Source of the DNA: JBGVSA01 sp041807905
GTDB lineage: Bacteria; Pseudomonadota; Gammaproteobacteria; Burkholderiales; Rhodocyclaceae
Assembly: GCF_041807905.1 (NCBI RefSeq)
Contig: NZ_JBGVSA010000002.1
Location: 62,001 to 126,000, forward strand
Length of the DNA: 64,000 nucleotides
Direction: 5' to 3'
Notes under the pieces: model-generated
Databases searched by the model: none
What the model was told of the DNA's origin: nothing
Seen by the model: only the letters and a program-made list of their open reading frames with translations
In this document: piece by piece, positions 53,801 to 63,114 of the stretch
Numbering within the stretch: the first letter of the stretch is position 1
Layout of the letters: each line of letters begins with the position of its first letter
Made by a program: the position numbers and the translations under genes

Positions 53801-53806
53801 TCCCCG

Positions 53807-53825
53807 GGGGCGAGACCGTCGCCCC
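53807..53825. terminator. Hairpin between glnB and the GH5 gene
   Basis: GGGGCGA pairs with TCGCCCC over a 5-base loop, 6 bases after the glnB stop; no T-run, so termination strength is doubtful. Confidence 0.4.
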
Positions 53826-53872
53826 GACGAAGCGGTCCGCGCGTCATGCCGGACCGCCGCTCGCAAGCCGTA

Positions 53873-55087
53873 TTACAGGTACGGAGCCAGTACGCTCATC
53901 ATCGGCCGATCCACGCCATTGAGCGGTTCGAGCGTGAACATGTATTCCCCCCACCACGGGCCGCCGGCCCACCAGCTCCAACCCATCCAGACGTCGCCGT
54001 TGTCGCGCAGAAACCCGAGCAGATCGGTGATTGCGGCGCGGCAGGTGGGATTGTCCCCGCCCGCGAATTCGGCCAGAAAACCCCGCTTGCCATGAGCGCG
54101 CAGCCAGGCTGTGACCTCCGCCACGCGCTGCGAGCCGGTCGTTGCGCTGGAACAGGTCGAACGTGTGCCGGACGCGTCGCCGTCCAGATACTGATGCAGC
54201 TCGAACGCCATGTTGTTGGCCGGATCGGTGATGGCCAGCATGGTCGTGCCGTTGGGTGTGCCGTAGCTGCCGGTCTTGAGCCAACTGTGGGCGTTGCTCC
54301 AGTCGGTGCCCGGGACCAGGACGAGGTTGTTCGCCCCCGTGGCGCGGATCGTGGACAGCGCATCATTGGCTACCGCGGCCCAGGTTTCACCCGCGATGCC
54401 ATGGGGCTCATTCATCAGGCCGAAGATCACGCGCGGATTGTCGCGGTAGTGCTCGGCCAACCGTCGCCAGAAATCCGGCAGCGCCGTGGTCGGCACGCCC
54501 GCGCTGCCGATGAGCTGGCCGCCATAGCGCGCGTAATTGTGCGGATCGAGGATCACGCGCATGCCGGCCGCCGTCGCGGGCGCGACAATCGCGTCGATGC
54601 ATGCCAGTTCGTTGTCCGACAGCGCGCCGCCGATGGTGGGCTGGAGTCGTTCCCATCGGAACGGGATGCGCACCACCTTCATGCCTTCGGCGAGGTAATA
54701 GTCGACTTCTCTCTGGTTCGGGTAGATGTACCGGTAGCCGTAGGCATCGCCCACGCTGCCGAACTCTCCGCCGGCCAGATTCACGCCGTGCAGAAAGGTG
54801 GGCTGTTCGGCTGGCTCAGCTTGGCCGGGCGACTCGACCAACGCCGGTTCCGATGATGACGCACTGGTCGCGACCGACGGCGCGCTGGAAGACAACGCCG
54901 GCTCATTGGCGACGGCATCGGGCGTGCAGCCGCCCTGCGACGACGCCACCGAGGATGACGCCGAACTGGAACTCATGTCGGCCGCGCCGCCTCCGGCGCC
55001 TCCACCACCGCACGCGGCCAGCGCGAGCGACAGCGTCGTCATCGATGCGATGCGCGCAATTGCATGGGGAGGTGTCGGGAACTGCAT
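53873..55087 (-). CDS. Glycoside hydrolase family 5 lipoprotein (endoglucanase-like)
   Basis: 404-aa lipoprotein (lipobox LAAC, Cys26), then a Gly-rich and Ser-rich linker of about 70 residues (SSSSASSSVASS and more) and a GH5 catalytic domain. LHGVNLAGGEFG, RIPFRWERLQP, VILDPHNYARYGG, the acid/base Glu in GLMNEPHG and the nucleophile Glu in FLAEFAGGDNP are visible. It probably cuts beta-1,4-glucan or a related polymer. It sits alone among housekeeping genes. Confidence 0.9.
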   Translation of the reverse strand: MQFPTPPHAIARIASMTTLSLALAACGGGGAGGGAADMSSSSASSSVASSQGGCTPDAVANEPALSSSAPSVATSASSSEPALVESPGQAEPAEQPTFLHGVNLAGGEFGSVGDAYGYRYIYPNQREVDYYLAEGMKVVRIPFRWERLQPTIGGALSDNELACIDAIVAPATAAGMRVILDPHNYARYGGQLIGSAGVPTTALPDFWRRLAEHYRDNPRVIFGLMNEPHGIAGETWAAVANDALSTIRATGANNLVLVPGTDWSNAHSWLKTGSYGTPNGTTMLAITDPANNMAFELHQYLDGDASGTRSTCSSATTGSQRVAEVTAWLRAHGKRGFLAEFAGGDNPTCRAAITDLLGFLRDNGDVWMGWSWWAGGPWWGEYMFTLEPLNGVDRPMMSVLAPYL

Positions 55088-55204
55088 GGCGTGCCTGCCG
55101 GAAGATCAGATCAATGCGCAAATATCGGGCGATTCCGCAGAGACTGAAAGTGCTACACGAAAATCTCACGTTTCATGCTGGCGGCATGAAAAAAGTGACG
55201 CCGA

Positions 55205-56020
55205 TCAGCGACGGCCTGCACGCAGAAGGACGATGAGGGCGCCAGCGCCACCATCGGGGACGCGGGCCTGCGCATAGGCCAATACGTCGTCATAGTTCAT
55301 CAGCCAGCCGGCCACCAGCCCCTTGAGCACGGGCTCCTTGCCGGGCGAGCCCAGACCCTTGCCGTGCACGATGCGCACGCAGCGCACGTCGCGCTTGCGG
55401 CAAAGCCCCATGAAGGCCGCCAGCATGTCGCGGGCCTGATCGCGGTTGGCGCCGTGCAGGTCGATTTCCTCCTGCACCACCCAGCGGCCGCGACGCAGGT
55501 CGCGCAGCATGGAGCGGGGCAGGTTGTCGCGCAGGTAGGCCAGTTCGTCACCCCCTTCCAGGCGCAGTTCGAGCGGCGTCGGCGCGTAGATCGACTCTGC
55601 CAGTGCGGCCTGTTCGTCCAGCTCGCGTTGCACGGGTAGCGGGCGCGGCTTGGGCGGCTCCAGCGTGACGCGATCGGTGGTGATCGGGGTGACGCCCTGC
55701 AGCGCTTGCGAGAACAGGCGTTGATCCGGATTGCCCGGTGCCGCGGGCGTGTCTTCGAACCACGAACTCGGCAGGTTCAACTCATTGCGCCGCGGCGCGG
55801 GAGCCTCCGGTTCCGGCTCGGCCTTGGGGCGGGGGCGCGGAATGGGCGGCGGCGCAGGCCTGGCGATCTCGATGCGCTGATTGTCGCGCAGCCGATTCGC
55901 GCCTGCGGTGGCTTGGCGGAAGGCGGCCACGTCATCGTCGGGCAGCGGGCGCGACGCGGCCGGCGCTGCCTTCAGGCGGCGCTTGATCTCTGCGAGGGGG
56001 ACGCGTTTGTTGTTCGACAC
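55205..56020 (-). CDS. Smr-domain protein
   Basis: 271 aa with a Pro/Arg-rich disordered N-terminus (about 1-110, with PAPPPIPRPRPKAEPEPEAP) and a C-terminal Smr (MutS-related) domain: EEIDLHGANRDQARDMLAAF and RIVHGKGLGSPGKEPVLKG. Smr domains can be nicking nucleases or act on RNA; the role here is unknown. Follows trxB in the same direction after a terminator. Confidence 0.92.
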   Translation of the reverse strand: MSNNKRVPLAEIKRRLKAAPAASRPLPDDDVAAFRQATAGANRLRDNQRIEIARPAPPPIPRPRPKAEPEPEAPAPRRNELNLPSSWFEDTPAAPGNPDQRLFSQALQGVTPITTDRVTLEPPKPRPLPVQRELDEQAALAESIYAPTPLELRLEGGDELAYLRDNLPRSMLRDLRRGRWVVQEEIDLHGANRDQARDMLAAFMGLCRKRDVRCVRIVHGKGLGSPGKEPVLKGLVAGWLMNYDDVLAYAQARVPDGGAGALIVLLRAGRR

Positions 56021-56038
56021 GATGGCGAGAGTGTACGC

Positions 56039-56068
56039 AAAAAGGGCCGCAGTGCGTCACTGCGGCCC
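56039..56068 (-). terminator. Rho-independent terminator after trxB
   Basis: GGGCCGCAGTG pairs with CACTGCGGCCC over a 3-base loop; on the minus strand followed by a run of T. Confidence 0.88.
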
Positions 56069-56111
56069 CATGTGTGATGCAACGCCAGCGGCGGATCGCC
56101 GCCGCGCTGGC

Positions 56112-57071
56112 TTACTTCAGCGTGGTCAGGTAGCGCTCCGCGTCGAGCGCGGCCATGCAGCCCGTTCCGGCGCTGGTCACGGCCTGGCGATAGACGTGGT
56201 CCTGCACGTCGCCTGCGGCGAACACGCCTTCGATACTGGTCTGCGTGGCGTTGCCGTCGCGGCCGCCCTGCGTGACGAGATAGCCGGTCTCATCCATTTC
56301 GAGCTGGCCCTTGAAGATGTCGGTGTTCGGTGCGTGGCCGATGGCGATGAATACGCCGCGCAGCGTCACGTCCTTGGTCGCTCCCGACTTGACGTTCTTG
56401 ACGCGCGCGCCGGTCACGCCCGAGGCGTCGCCCAGCACTTCGTCGAGGGTGGAATCCAGTTCCAGGGCGATGCGGCCTTCCTTCACGCGTTCCATCAGCT
56501 TGTCGACCATGATCGCTTCGGCGCGGAATTTGTCGCGACGATGGATCAGGGTGACCTTGCTGGCGATGTTGGCCAGGTACAGCGCTTCTTCCACGGCGGT
56601 GTTGCCGCCACCGACCACAGCGACTTCCTGGTTCTTGTAGAAGAAGCCGTCGCAGGTTGCGCACGCCGATACACCACGGCCGGCGAATTGCTCCTCAGAC
56701 GGCAGGCCAAGGTATTTGGCGGTCGCGCCCGTGGCGATGATCAATGCGTCGCACGTGTAGGTGCCAGCGTCGCCGATCAGGGCGAACGGGCGTTGGTTGA
56801 GTTTCGCCGTATGGATGTGATCGAAGATCATCTCGGTGTTGAAGCGGCGGGCGTGCTTTTCGAAGCGCGCCATCAGGTCGGGGCCCATCACGCCGTCGGC
56901 ATCCGCCGGCCAGTTGTCGACCTCGGTCGTCGTCATGAGCTGGCCGCCCTGCGCCAGGCCCGTGATCAGGACCGGCTTGAGGTTGGCGCGAGCGGCGTAC
57001 ACGGCGGCCGAATAACCCGCCGGGCCGGAGCCCAGGATGATGAGGGAATGGTGCTGGCTGGCATTGCTCAT
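56112..57071 (-). CDS. trxB: Thioredoxin-disulfide reductase
   Basis: 319-aa flavin enzyme that reduces thioredoxin with NADPH. FAD motif LGSGPAGYSAAVYAA, redox-active CATC at residues 137-140, VAVVGGGNTAVEEALYL for NADPH and the C-terminal FAAGDVQDHVYRQAV. ATG 57071 is preferred for AGGA 9 bases upstream and the normal N-terminus. Confidence 0.96.
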   Translation of the reverse strand: MSNASQHHSLIILGSGPAGYSAAVYAARANLKPVLITGLAQGGQLMTTTEVDNWPADADGVMGPDLMARFEKHARRFNTEMIFDHIHTAKLNQRPFALIGDAGTYTCDALIIATGATAKYLGLPSEEQFAGRGVSACATCDGFFYKNQEVAVVGGGNTAVEEALYLANIASKVTLIHRRDKFRAEAIMVDKLMERVKEGRIALELDSTLDEVLGDASGVTGARVKNVKSGATKDVTLRGVFIAIGHAPNTDIFKGQLEMDETGYLVTQGGRDGNATQTSIEGVFAAGDVQDHVYRQAVTSAGTGCMAALDAERYLTTLK

Positions 57072-57107
57072 GATCTTTTTTCCTGCCTTCTGCAAAGGGA
57101 CTCGAGA

Positions 57108-57113
57108 ATTATA
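57108..57113 (-). promoter_or_regulatory. TATAAT of a candidate trxB promoter
   Basis: Perfect -10 hexamer on the minus strand, 37-42 bases before the trxB ATG. No good -35 was found, so an activator may be needed. Confidence 0.4.
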
Positions 57114-57317
57114 TCCGACGACAACTTGGTGAATTTATAGCTTGAGACTATCGAACGCATAGGGCACTAATCAGTGGAATTGCCCAGAAGTGCAATTCGA
57201 TGACGAATGCTGTTAAAAATTCCGTCATCACGATTCCAATTTCCCTATACTCCACGAAAAACAACAAAAACGAGTCAATTGCGATTCATCCGCTGGGCCC
57301 CAGCAACGGAGGAATAG

Positions 57318-57986
57318 ATGCAGCCCAACACCGTTTCGGTGACCGCCCTGAAGACACTCTCGTTCTTCCAGGGTATTGCGAATGAACGGCTCGAAGCCAT
57401 CGCCCGTGTCGCCATGCTGCGACGCGTGACGCGTGGCACGGCCGTGGTCCTGGCAGGCGACGACACGGACTACGTGTATTTCGTGCTCAACGGAAGCCTG
57501 AAGGTGGTGGTCAGCGACGAAGACGGGCGTGAGGTGATCCTGACCATGCTCGGCCAGGGAGACATCTTCGGCGAAATGAGCGTGGTCGACGAAGAACCCC
57601 GTTCGGCCACCGTCAGCGCGGTATCGCCCGGGGACTTGGTGATGATTGCGCAGGCCGACTTCCGCCGCATTCTCGAAGAGAACTTCGACATCAGCCTGCG
57701 CATCATGGGCAATCTTGCCCGCCGCCTGCGCGAAGCCGATCGCAAGATCGAAAGCCTGGCGCTGATGGATGTGTACGGCCGCGTGGCGCGCCTGTTGCTC
57801 GACATGGCAGAGAACACGCCGGAAGAGACCATCGTGCGCAAGAAAATCTCGAAGCAGGACATCGCCAAGATGATTGGCGCCTCGCGCGAGATGGTGTCGC
57901 GCGTGATGAAGGACCTGCAGAACCGCGGGCTCATCGAAGAGACCGAGCGCGGCGTCATCCTGCACGAGCACATCAGCGAAGTCTGA
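57318..57986 (+). CDS. Crp/Fnr-family transcriptional regulator
   Basis: 222 aa: a cyclic-nucleotide-binding-type domain (LAGDDTDYVYFVLNGSLKVVVSDEDGREVILTMLGQGDIFGEMSVVDEEPRSATV) and a winged helix (KQDIAKMIGASREMVSRVMKDLQNRGLIE). It has no N-terminal Cys cluster of FNR. The REMVSRVM recognition helix is CRP-like. GGAGGAATAG precedes the ATG. Divergent from trxB. Confidence 0.92.
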   Translation: MQPNTVSVTALKTLSFFQGIANERLEAIARVAMLRRVTRGTAVVLAGDDTDYVYFVLNGSLKVVVSDEDGREVILTMLGQGDIFGEMSVVDEEPRSATVSAVSPGDLVMIAQADFRRILEENFDISLRIMGNLARRLREADRKIESLALMDVYGRVARLLLDMAENTPEETIVRKKISKQDIAKMIGASREMVSRVMKDLQNRGLIEETERGVILHEHISEV

Positions 57987-58054
57987 CTGTCTGCCGATAG
58001 TCATGAAGATGCCGCCGCTTCGGCCGGCAGGCAGGGGCAATGGTAAGCGCGCGC

Positions 58055-58060
58055 TATAAT
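58055..58060 (+). promoter_or_regulatory. TATAAT upstream of ftsK
   Basis: Perfect -10 hexamer set between CGCGCG repeats, 37 bases before the ftsK ATG. No clear -35. Confidence 0.4.
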
Positions 58061-58096
58061 CGCGCGTTCCCATTTTCAGCCGCGCCTATCCCACGC

Positions 58097-60409
58097 ATGT
58101 TCTTCCGCGCGAGTCCCCGCCAGCCCGCCCAGCCACTGCCCGACAAGATCGCTTCGCTTGTGCGCGAGGCGCGCTGGCTGCTTCTCGGTGCCATGGGCGC
58201 CTATATCGCGATGATCCTGTTCGGCTACAACAAGGCCGACCCGGGATGGTCGCACGCAGTCGCCACCAACGCCGTCACCAATCCGGGCGGACGCTTCGGG
58301 GCCTGGCTCGCCGACGTCATGCTGCTGCTGTTCGGCGTGTCGGCGTGGTGGTGGGTGGTCTTCCTCGTATGGGGGCTGGCCATCGGCCATCATCGCTTCC
58401 ATCACGAGATGAACGGCGACAAGCGCTCTTTCTTCATCGTCGTGGCCGGCTTCCTGGTGCTGATGCTGACCAGTTGCGGGCTGGAAGCGGTGCGCTTCTA
58501 TTCCCATCAGTTCGCCTTGCCCGGCCAGCCGGGCGGCGTGGTCGGCGCCGAAATCGGCGAACTGTTCGTGCGTTATCTCGGCTTCACCGGCGGCACCTTG
58601 CTGATGCTGGCGCTGTGGGCCGGCGGGCTGTCGCTGTTCGGCAATTTCTCGTGGCTGTCGGCGGTTGAAAAGCTCGGCCATGCGCTCGAACGCGCCGGCC
58701 TGTGGGTCGTGGGGCAGGCCGGAGCCTGGCAGGATCGCCGCGCCGGCCAGCAGGTGGCCGTCAAGCGCGAAGAAAAGGTCAAGAAAGAACGCAAGAAGCG
58801 CGAAGACGCACCGCCCGTCGAAATCCACATCGAGCCCGTGCGCATCGAGCCGGTGATGAAGTCCGAGCGCGTCGAAAAAGAGCGCCAGCAAGTGTTGTTC
58901 GCTGACATGGCGACCGGTGCGCTGCCGGCGCTGTCACTGCTCGACGAGCCCAAGAACGACGTCGAGCCGCCGTCCGTTGAGTCGCTGGAGTACACCTCGC
59001 GCCTCATCGAACGCAAGCTGGCCGACTTCGGCGTGGAAGTAAAAGTGCTGTCGGCCTATCCGGGCCCGGTCATCACGCGCTACGAGATCGAACCGGCCGT
59101 GGGCGTGAAGGGTTCGCAGATCGTCAACCTCGTCAAGGACCTGGCCCGCGCGCTGTCGGTGATGAGCATCCGCGTGGTCGAGACCATCCCCGGCAAGAGC
59201 TGCATGGGGCTGGAAATTCCGAACCCGAAACGGCAGACCGTGCGCCTGTCCGAAATCATCGGCTCGCAGGTCTACCACAACATGGCCTCGCCGCTGACCG
59301 TGGCGCTGGGCAAGGACATCGCCGGCAATCCGGTGGTGGCCGACCTGGCCAAGATGCCTCACTTGCTGGTGGCCGGTACGACCGGCTCCGGCAAGTCGGT
59401 GGGTATCAACGCCATGATCCTGTCGCTGCTCTACAAGGCCGAAGCCGACAAGGTCCGCCTGATCCTGATCGACCCGAAGATGCTCGAACTGTCGGTGTAC
59501 GAAGGCATTCCGCACCTGCTCGCGCCGGTGGTCACCGACATGAAACACGCCGCGCATGCGCTCAACTGGTGCGTGGGCGAAATGGAGCGCCGCTACAAAC
59601 TGATGTCGGCGATGGGCGTGCGCAACCTGGCCGGCTACAACAAGGTCATCCAGGAGGCCGAAAAGGCCGGCACGCCCAAGACCAACCCGTTCAGCATCAC
59701 GCCCGACAGCCCCGAACCCCTGGGCACCATGCCGATGATCGTGGTGGTCATCGACGAACTGGCCGACCTGATGATGGTGGTCGGCAAGAAGGTCGAAGAA
59801 CTCATCGCCCGTCTGGCGCAAAAGGCGCGCGCGGCAGGTGTCCACCTCGTGCTGGCCACGCAGCGTCCGTCGGTGGATGTCATCACCGGCCTCATCAAGG
59901 CCAACATCCCGACGCGCATGGCCTTCCAGGTGTCGAGCAAGATCGATTCGCGCACCATCCTCGACCAGCAGGGCGCCGAATCGCTGCTCGGCATGGGCGA
60001 CATGCTCTACCTCGCACCGGGCACCGGCCTGCCGACACGTGTGCACGGTGCCTTCGTCGATGACGGTGAAGTGCACAAGGTGGTCGAACATCTCAAGGCC
60101 GTGGGCGGCGAGCCGGACTACATCGAAGGCATTCTCTCCGGCGGCGGCGAAGACGGCGAAGGCAATTTCCTCGGCGCTGCCGATGGCGGCGACGCCGGTG
60201 ACGGCGAGGCCGATCCGCTCTACGACCAGGCTGTCGACATCGTCACCAAAACGCGGCGTCCGTCGATTTCGCTGGTGCAGCGCCACCTGCGCATCGGCTA
60301 CAACCGCGCTGCCCGCCTGATCGAACAAATGGAGCGTTCCGGAGTCGTATCGGCCATGAGCGCCAACGGCAACCGCGAAGTGATCGCGCCGCCGCCGCGC
60401 GAGGAGTAA
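58097..60409 (+). CDS. ftsK: DNA translocase FtsK
   Basis: 770-aa division and chromosome-dimer protein. Four N-terminal membrane helices (about 30-190), a short charged linker, then the motor domain with Walker A GTTGSGKS, Walker B VVVIDELADLMMV, and a C-terminal gamma winged helix (DQAVDIVTKTRRPSISLVQRHLRIGYNRAARLIE) that reads KOPS. ATG 58097 gives MFFRASPRQ. Much shorter linker than E. coli FtsK, which is common in Betaproteobacteria. Confidence 0.97.
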   Translation: MFFRASPRQPAQPLPDKIASLVREARWLLLGAMGAYIAMILFGYNKADPGWSHAVATNAVTNPGGRFGAWLADVMLLLFGVSAWWWVVFLVWGLAIGHHRFHHEMNGDKRSFFIVVAGFLVLMLTSCGLEAVRFYSHQFALPGQPGGVVGAEIGELFVRYLGFTGGTLLMLALWAGGLSLFGNFSWLSAVEKLGHALERAGLWVVGQAGAWQDRRAGQQVAVKREEKVKKERKKREDAPPVEIHIEPVRIEPVMKSERVEKERQQVLFADMATGALPALSLLDEPKNDVEPPSVESLEYTSRLIERKLADFGVEVKVLSAYPGPVITRYEIEPAVGVKGSQIVNLVKDLARALSVMSIRVVETIPGKSCMGLEIPNPKRQTVRLSEIIGSQVYHNMASPLTVALGKDIAGNPVVADLAKMPHLLVAGTTGSGKSVGINAMILSLLYKAEADKVRLILIDPKMLELSVYEGIPHLLAPVVTDMKHAAHALNWCVGEMERRYKLMSAMGVRNLAGYNKVIQEAEKAGTPKTNPFSITPDSPEPLGTMPMIVVVIDELADLMMVVGKKVEELIARLAQKARAAGVHLVLATQRPSVDVITGLIKANIPTRMAFQVSSKIDSRTILDQQGAESLLGMGDMLYLAPGTGLPTRVHGAFVDDGEVHKVVEHLKAVGGEPDYIEGILSGGGEDGEGNFLGAADGGDAGDGEADPLYDQAVDIVTKTRRPSISLVQRHLRIGYNRAARLIEQMERSGVVSAMSANGNREVIAPPPREE

Positions 60410-60517
60410 CCGGACGCGGCGCGAACGCTCAACGCGCCGCTTCACATGTCGGGTCCGGCGCATGGGCATGGTCGTTGCAGACCGTGCCTACGGCGTGCAG
60501 GTCCGCACATCGACTGG

Positions 60518-61141
60518 ATGACTATGTATCGCAAACTGATCGCACTGATGTGCGCCGCGCTGCCCCTGACGGCAGCGCATGCTTCGGACTCGCTCGACCA
60601 GCTGCGGCAGTTCCTCTCCAACACCCGCACGGCGCGTGCAAATTTCGAGCAGAGCGTCGTGCTGCGCAATGGCAAGCCGGGTCAGCAGGCGTCGGGCAAC
60701 ATGCTGCTGCAGCGCCCGGGCAAATTCCGCTGGACTTACGAAAAGCCCTACAGCCAGTTGATCGTCGGCGACGGCACCAAACTGTGGTCGTACGACAAGG
60801 ACCTGAACCAGGTCGTCGTAAAAGCCATGGGCCAGGCGCTCGGCGCCAGTCCGGCCGCGTTACTGGCGGGCGATAACGCGCTGGACAAGAACTTCGAGTT
60901 GTCGGATGCGGGCGAGGCCGACGGACTGGCGTGGCTCGACGCCAAGCCCAAGACCAACGAAGCGGGCTTCCAGCACGTGCGCATGGGCTTCAAGGGCGGC
61001 CTGCCGCAAGCCATGGAAGTGCAGGACGCCTTTGGTCAGACGACGCGTCTGCGCTTCACCTCCTTCGAGCGCAACCCATCGCTGCCGGCCGATTCGTTCC
61101 GCTTCACGCCGCCGAAGGGCGCCGACGTCGTCGGCGAATAA
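60518..61141 (+). CDS. lolA: Outer-membrane lipoprotein carrier protein LolA
   Basis: 207-aa periplasmic carrier that moves lipoproteins from LolCDE to LolB. Signal peptide ends AAHA (residue 22); LDQLRQFLSNTRTARANFEQSVV, RPGKFRWTYEKPYSQLIVGDGTKLW and the DNALDKNFEL segment are typical. Between ftsK and rarA, a conserved order. Confidence 0.95.
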   Translation: MTMYRKLIALMCAALPLTAAHASDSLDQLRQFLSNTRTARANFEQSVVLRNGKPGQQASGNMLLQRPGKFRWTYEKPYSQLIVGDGTKLWSYDKDLNQVVVKAMGQALGASPAALLAGDNALDKNFELSDAGEADGLAWLDAKPKTNEAGFQHVRMGFKGGLPQAMEVQDAFGQTTRLRFTSFERNPSLPADSFRFTPPKGADVVGE

Positions 61142-61163
61142 CATCAGACACAGACAACGCTCG

Positions 61164-62480
61164 ATGGACGACCTCTTTTCCGCCCAGGCCCCCGCCGGCC
61201 GCGTACCGCTGGCCGAATTGCTGCGTCCGGCCACGCTCGATGACGTCATCGGCCAGTCGCATCTGCTCGGCGAAGGCAAGCCGCTGCGGCTGGCGTTCCA
61301 GTCGGGCAAGCCGCATTCGATGATCCTGTGGGGGCCGCCCGGCGTGGGCAAGACCACCATCGCGCGGCTGACGGCCAACGCATTCGGCAGCGCCTTCATC
61401 GCTTTGTCGGCCGTATTTGCGGGCGTGAAAGACATCCGCGCCTCGATGGAGCAGGCGGAACAGACGCTGGCTACCAGCGGTCGCCACACGCTGCTGTTCG
61501 TCGACGAAATCCACCGCTTCAACAAGTCGCAGCAGGACGCCTTGCTGCCTTACGTCGAATCCGGTCTGGTGACCTTCATCGGCGCGACGACCGAGAACCC
61601 GTCGTTCGAAGTGAACGCCGCATTGCTCTCGCGCGCACAGGTCTACGTGCTGAAGAGCCTGACCGACGACGAACTCCGCCAACTGCTCTCGCGCGCACAA
61701 GAAAAAGCCCTGACGCATCTCGAATTCGACGATGCCGCGGTCACAACGCTGGTGGGCTACGCCGACGGCGATGCGAGACGCTTCCTCAATCTGCTCGAAC
61801 AGACCGACACCGCGTCGCGCGCGGCCGGCGTGGCGCGCATCGATGCTCACTTTGTCGAAAACGCGCTGACGCTCAACGCGCGCCGTTTCGACAAGGGGGG
61901 CGACAACTTCTACGATCAGATCTCGGCCCTGCACAAATCCGTGCGCGGCTCGAATCCGGACGGTGCGTTGTACTGGCTGTGCCGCATGCTCGACGGCGGT
62001 GCGGACCCGCGCTACCTGGCGCGGCGCATCGTGCGCATGGCGTGGGAAGACATCGGCCTGGCCGACCCGCGCGCCATGCAGATCGCCAACGACGCGGCGC
62101 TTACCTACGAGCGTCTCGGCTCGCCGGAAGGCGAACTGGCGCTGGGGCAGGCCGTCATCTACCTTGCCGTGGCAGCCAAGAGCAATGCCGGCTATATGGC
62201 TTTTAACGAGGCGATGGCTTTCGTACGGCAGGACAAATCGCGCGAAGTGCCCGTGCATCTGCGCAACGCGCCGACCAAGCTCATGAAGGAGCTCGGTTAC
62301 GGGCACGCTTATCGCTACGCCCACGACGAGCCCCACGCCTACGCGGCGGGCGAAACATACTTGCCGGACGGTATCGAAGATCCGGCCTGGTATCAGCCGG
62401 TGCCGCGCGGGCTGGAAAGCAAGATCGCCGAAAAAATGGCTTTCCTGCGCAAGCTCGACGACGAAGCCGGCAAGGGTTGA
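61164..62480 (+). CDS. rarA: Replication-associated recombination protein A
   Basis: 438-aa AAA+ ATPase of the RarA/MgsA/WRNIP1 family acting at stalled forks. LAELLRPATLDDVIGQSHLLG start, Walker A GPPGVGKT, Walker B LLFVDEIHRFNKSQQDALLP, sensor FIGATTENPSFEVN, and the C-terminal MgsA domain. 22 bases after lolA. Confidence 0.97.
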   Translation: MDDLFSAQAPAGRVPLAELLRPATLDDVIGQSHLLGEGKPLRLAFQSGKPHSMILWGPPGVGKTTIARLTANAFGSAFIALSAVFAGVKDIRASMEQAEQTLATSGRHTLLFVDEIHRFNKSQQDALLPYVESGLVTFIGATTENPSFEVNAALLSRAQVYVLKSLTDDELRQLLSRAQEKALTHLEFDDAAVTTLVGYADGDARRFLNLLEQTDTASRAAGVARIDAHFVENALTLNARRFDKGGDNFYDQISALHKSVRGSNPDGALYWLCRMLDGGADPRYLARRIVRMAWEDIGLADPRAMQIANDAALTYERLGSPEGELALGQAVIYLAVAAKSNAGYMAFNEAMAFVRQDKSREVPVHLRNAPTKLMKELGYGHAYRYAHDEPHAYAAGETYLPDGIEDPAWYQPVPRGLESKIAEKMAFLRKLDDEAGKG

Positions 62481-62520
62481 AGCCACGTCGTCATGTGACG
62501 ACTTCCCCCGGAGGTTCAGC

Positions 62521-62898
62521 ATGAGCAATTCCCCCTCGCTGCGCAGCTATGCGTATGTTCTGGCCGTGCCCGATCTGGTGCGTACCGCGGAGTACTTCCG
62601 CGACGTACTCGGTGTTGTTCCCGAATGGCAGGATGGCGACAACTGGCAGGCGCTCGCGCGCGACGGCGTGCGGGTGATGCTCGGTCACTGTCCGGACGCC
62701 TTGCCGCCGCGCGACCTGGGCGATCACAGTTACTTCGCTTACCTGCATGTCGACGACATCGATGCGCTGCACGCCGAACTACTGGGGCGCGGCGCACTCA
62801 TTCGCCAGTCGCCGACCGACAAACCCTGGGGCATGCGCGAGATGGCGCTTGAGACGCCCGATGGGCATCGATTGATGGTGGGGCAGGAAATCCGCTAA
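62521..62898 (+). CDS. VOC-family (glyoxalase/bleomycin-resistance fold) protein
   Basis: 125-aa vicinal-oxygen-chelate fold protein: YAYVLAVPDLVRTAEYFRDVLGVVPEW and the YLHVDDIDALHAELLGRGA segment, ending TPDGHRLMVGQEI. Metal-ligand His/Glu are placed as in the family. GGAGGTT precedes the ATG. Substrate unknown. Confidence 0.9.
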   Translation: MSNSPSLRSYAYVLAVPDLVRTAEYFRDVLGVVPEWQDGDNWQALARDGVRVMLGHCPDALPPRDLGDHSYFAYLHVDDIDALHAELLGRGALIRQSPTDKPWGMREMALETPDGHRLMVGQEIR

Positions 62899-62924
62899 TC
62901 CGTTTTGGTGGGGCGGGGCGAGAA

Positions 62925-63101
62925 GCGTCATCCGCCCTCCGTATCTGGAAACCGATGGGACTCAGGAGTTTTCGGTTTCCATTCTGATGAGCACGGTCGG
63001 ACGCAAATCGAGAGCCCCAATCAGGGCGTACAGACAGCGGATGACGCGCCGCTCGTCTGATGAGAACGCCGCCCCTGCATTGCACCGGGGGCGGCATTTT
63101 T
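62925..63101 (+). ncRNA. Candidate structured RNA with own terminator
   Basis: Between the VOC gene and a convergent cdsA-like gene. GCGTCATCCGC (62925-62935) is the exact reverse complement of GCGGATGACGC (63037-63047). Inside, GGAAACCGA (62947-62955) pairs with TCGGTTTCC (62972-62980) and GCCC with GGGC near 63014-63027. A GC-rich hairpin and ATTTTT follow (63068-63101). Size and layout suit a small RNA or a structured 3' UTR. No known RNA family was recognised and no promoter is obvious, so strand and status are unsure. Confidence 0.4.
63068..63101 (+). terminator. Rho-independent terminator
   Basis: GCCGCCCC pairs with GGGGCGGC (63088-63095), with an inner TGCA/TGCA, then ATTTTT. Plus-strand polarity. 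Confidence 0.75.
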
Positions 63102-63114
63102 CGCTGAACAGCGC

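Noticed and set aside
62985..63095. Two CTGATGAG sequences that recall the hammerhead ribozyme core
   Set aside because: The GAAA part of the core and matching stems are absent, so a ribozyme is not supported.
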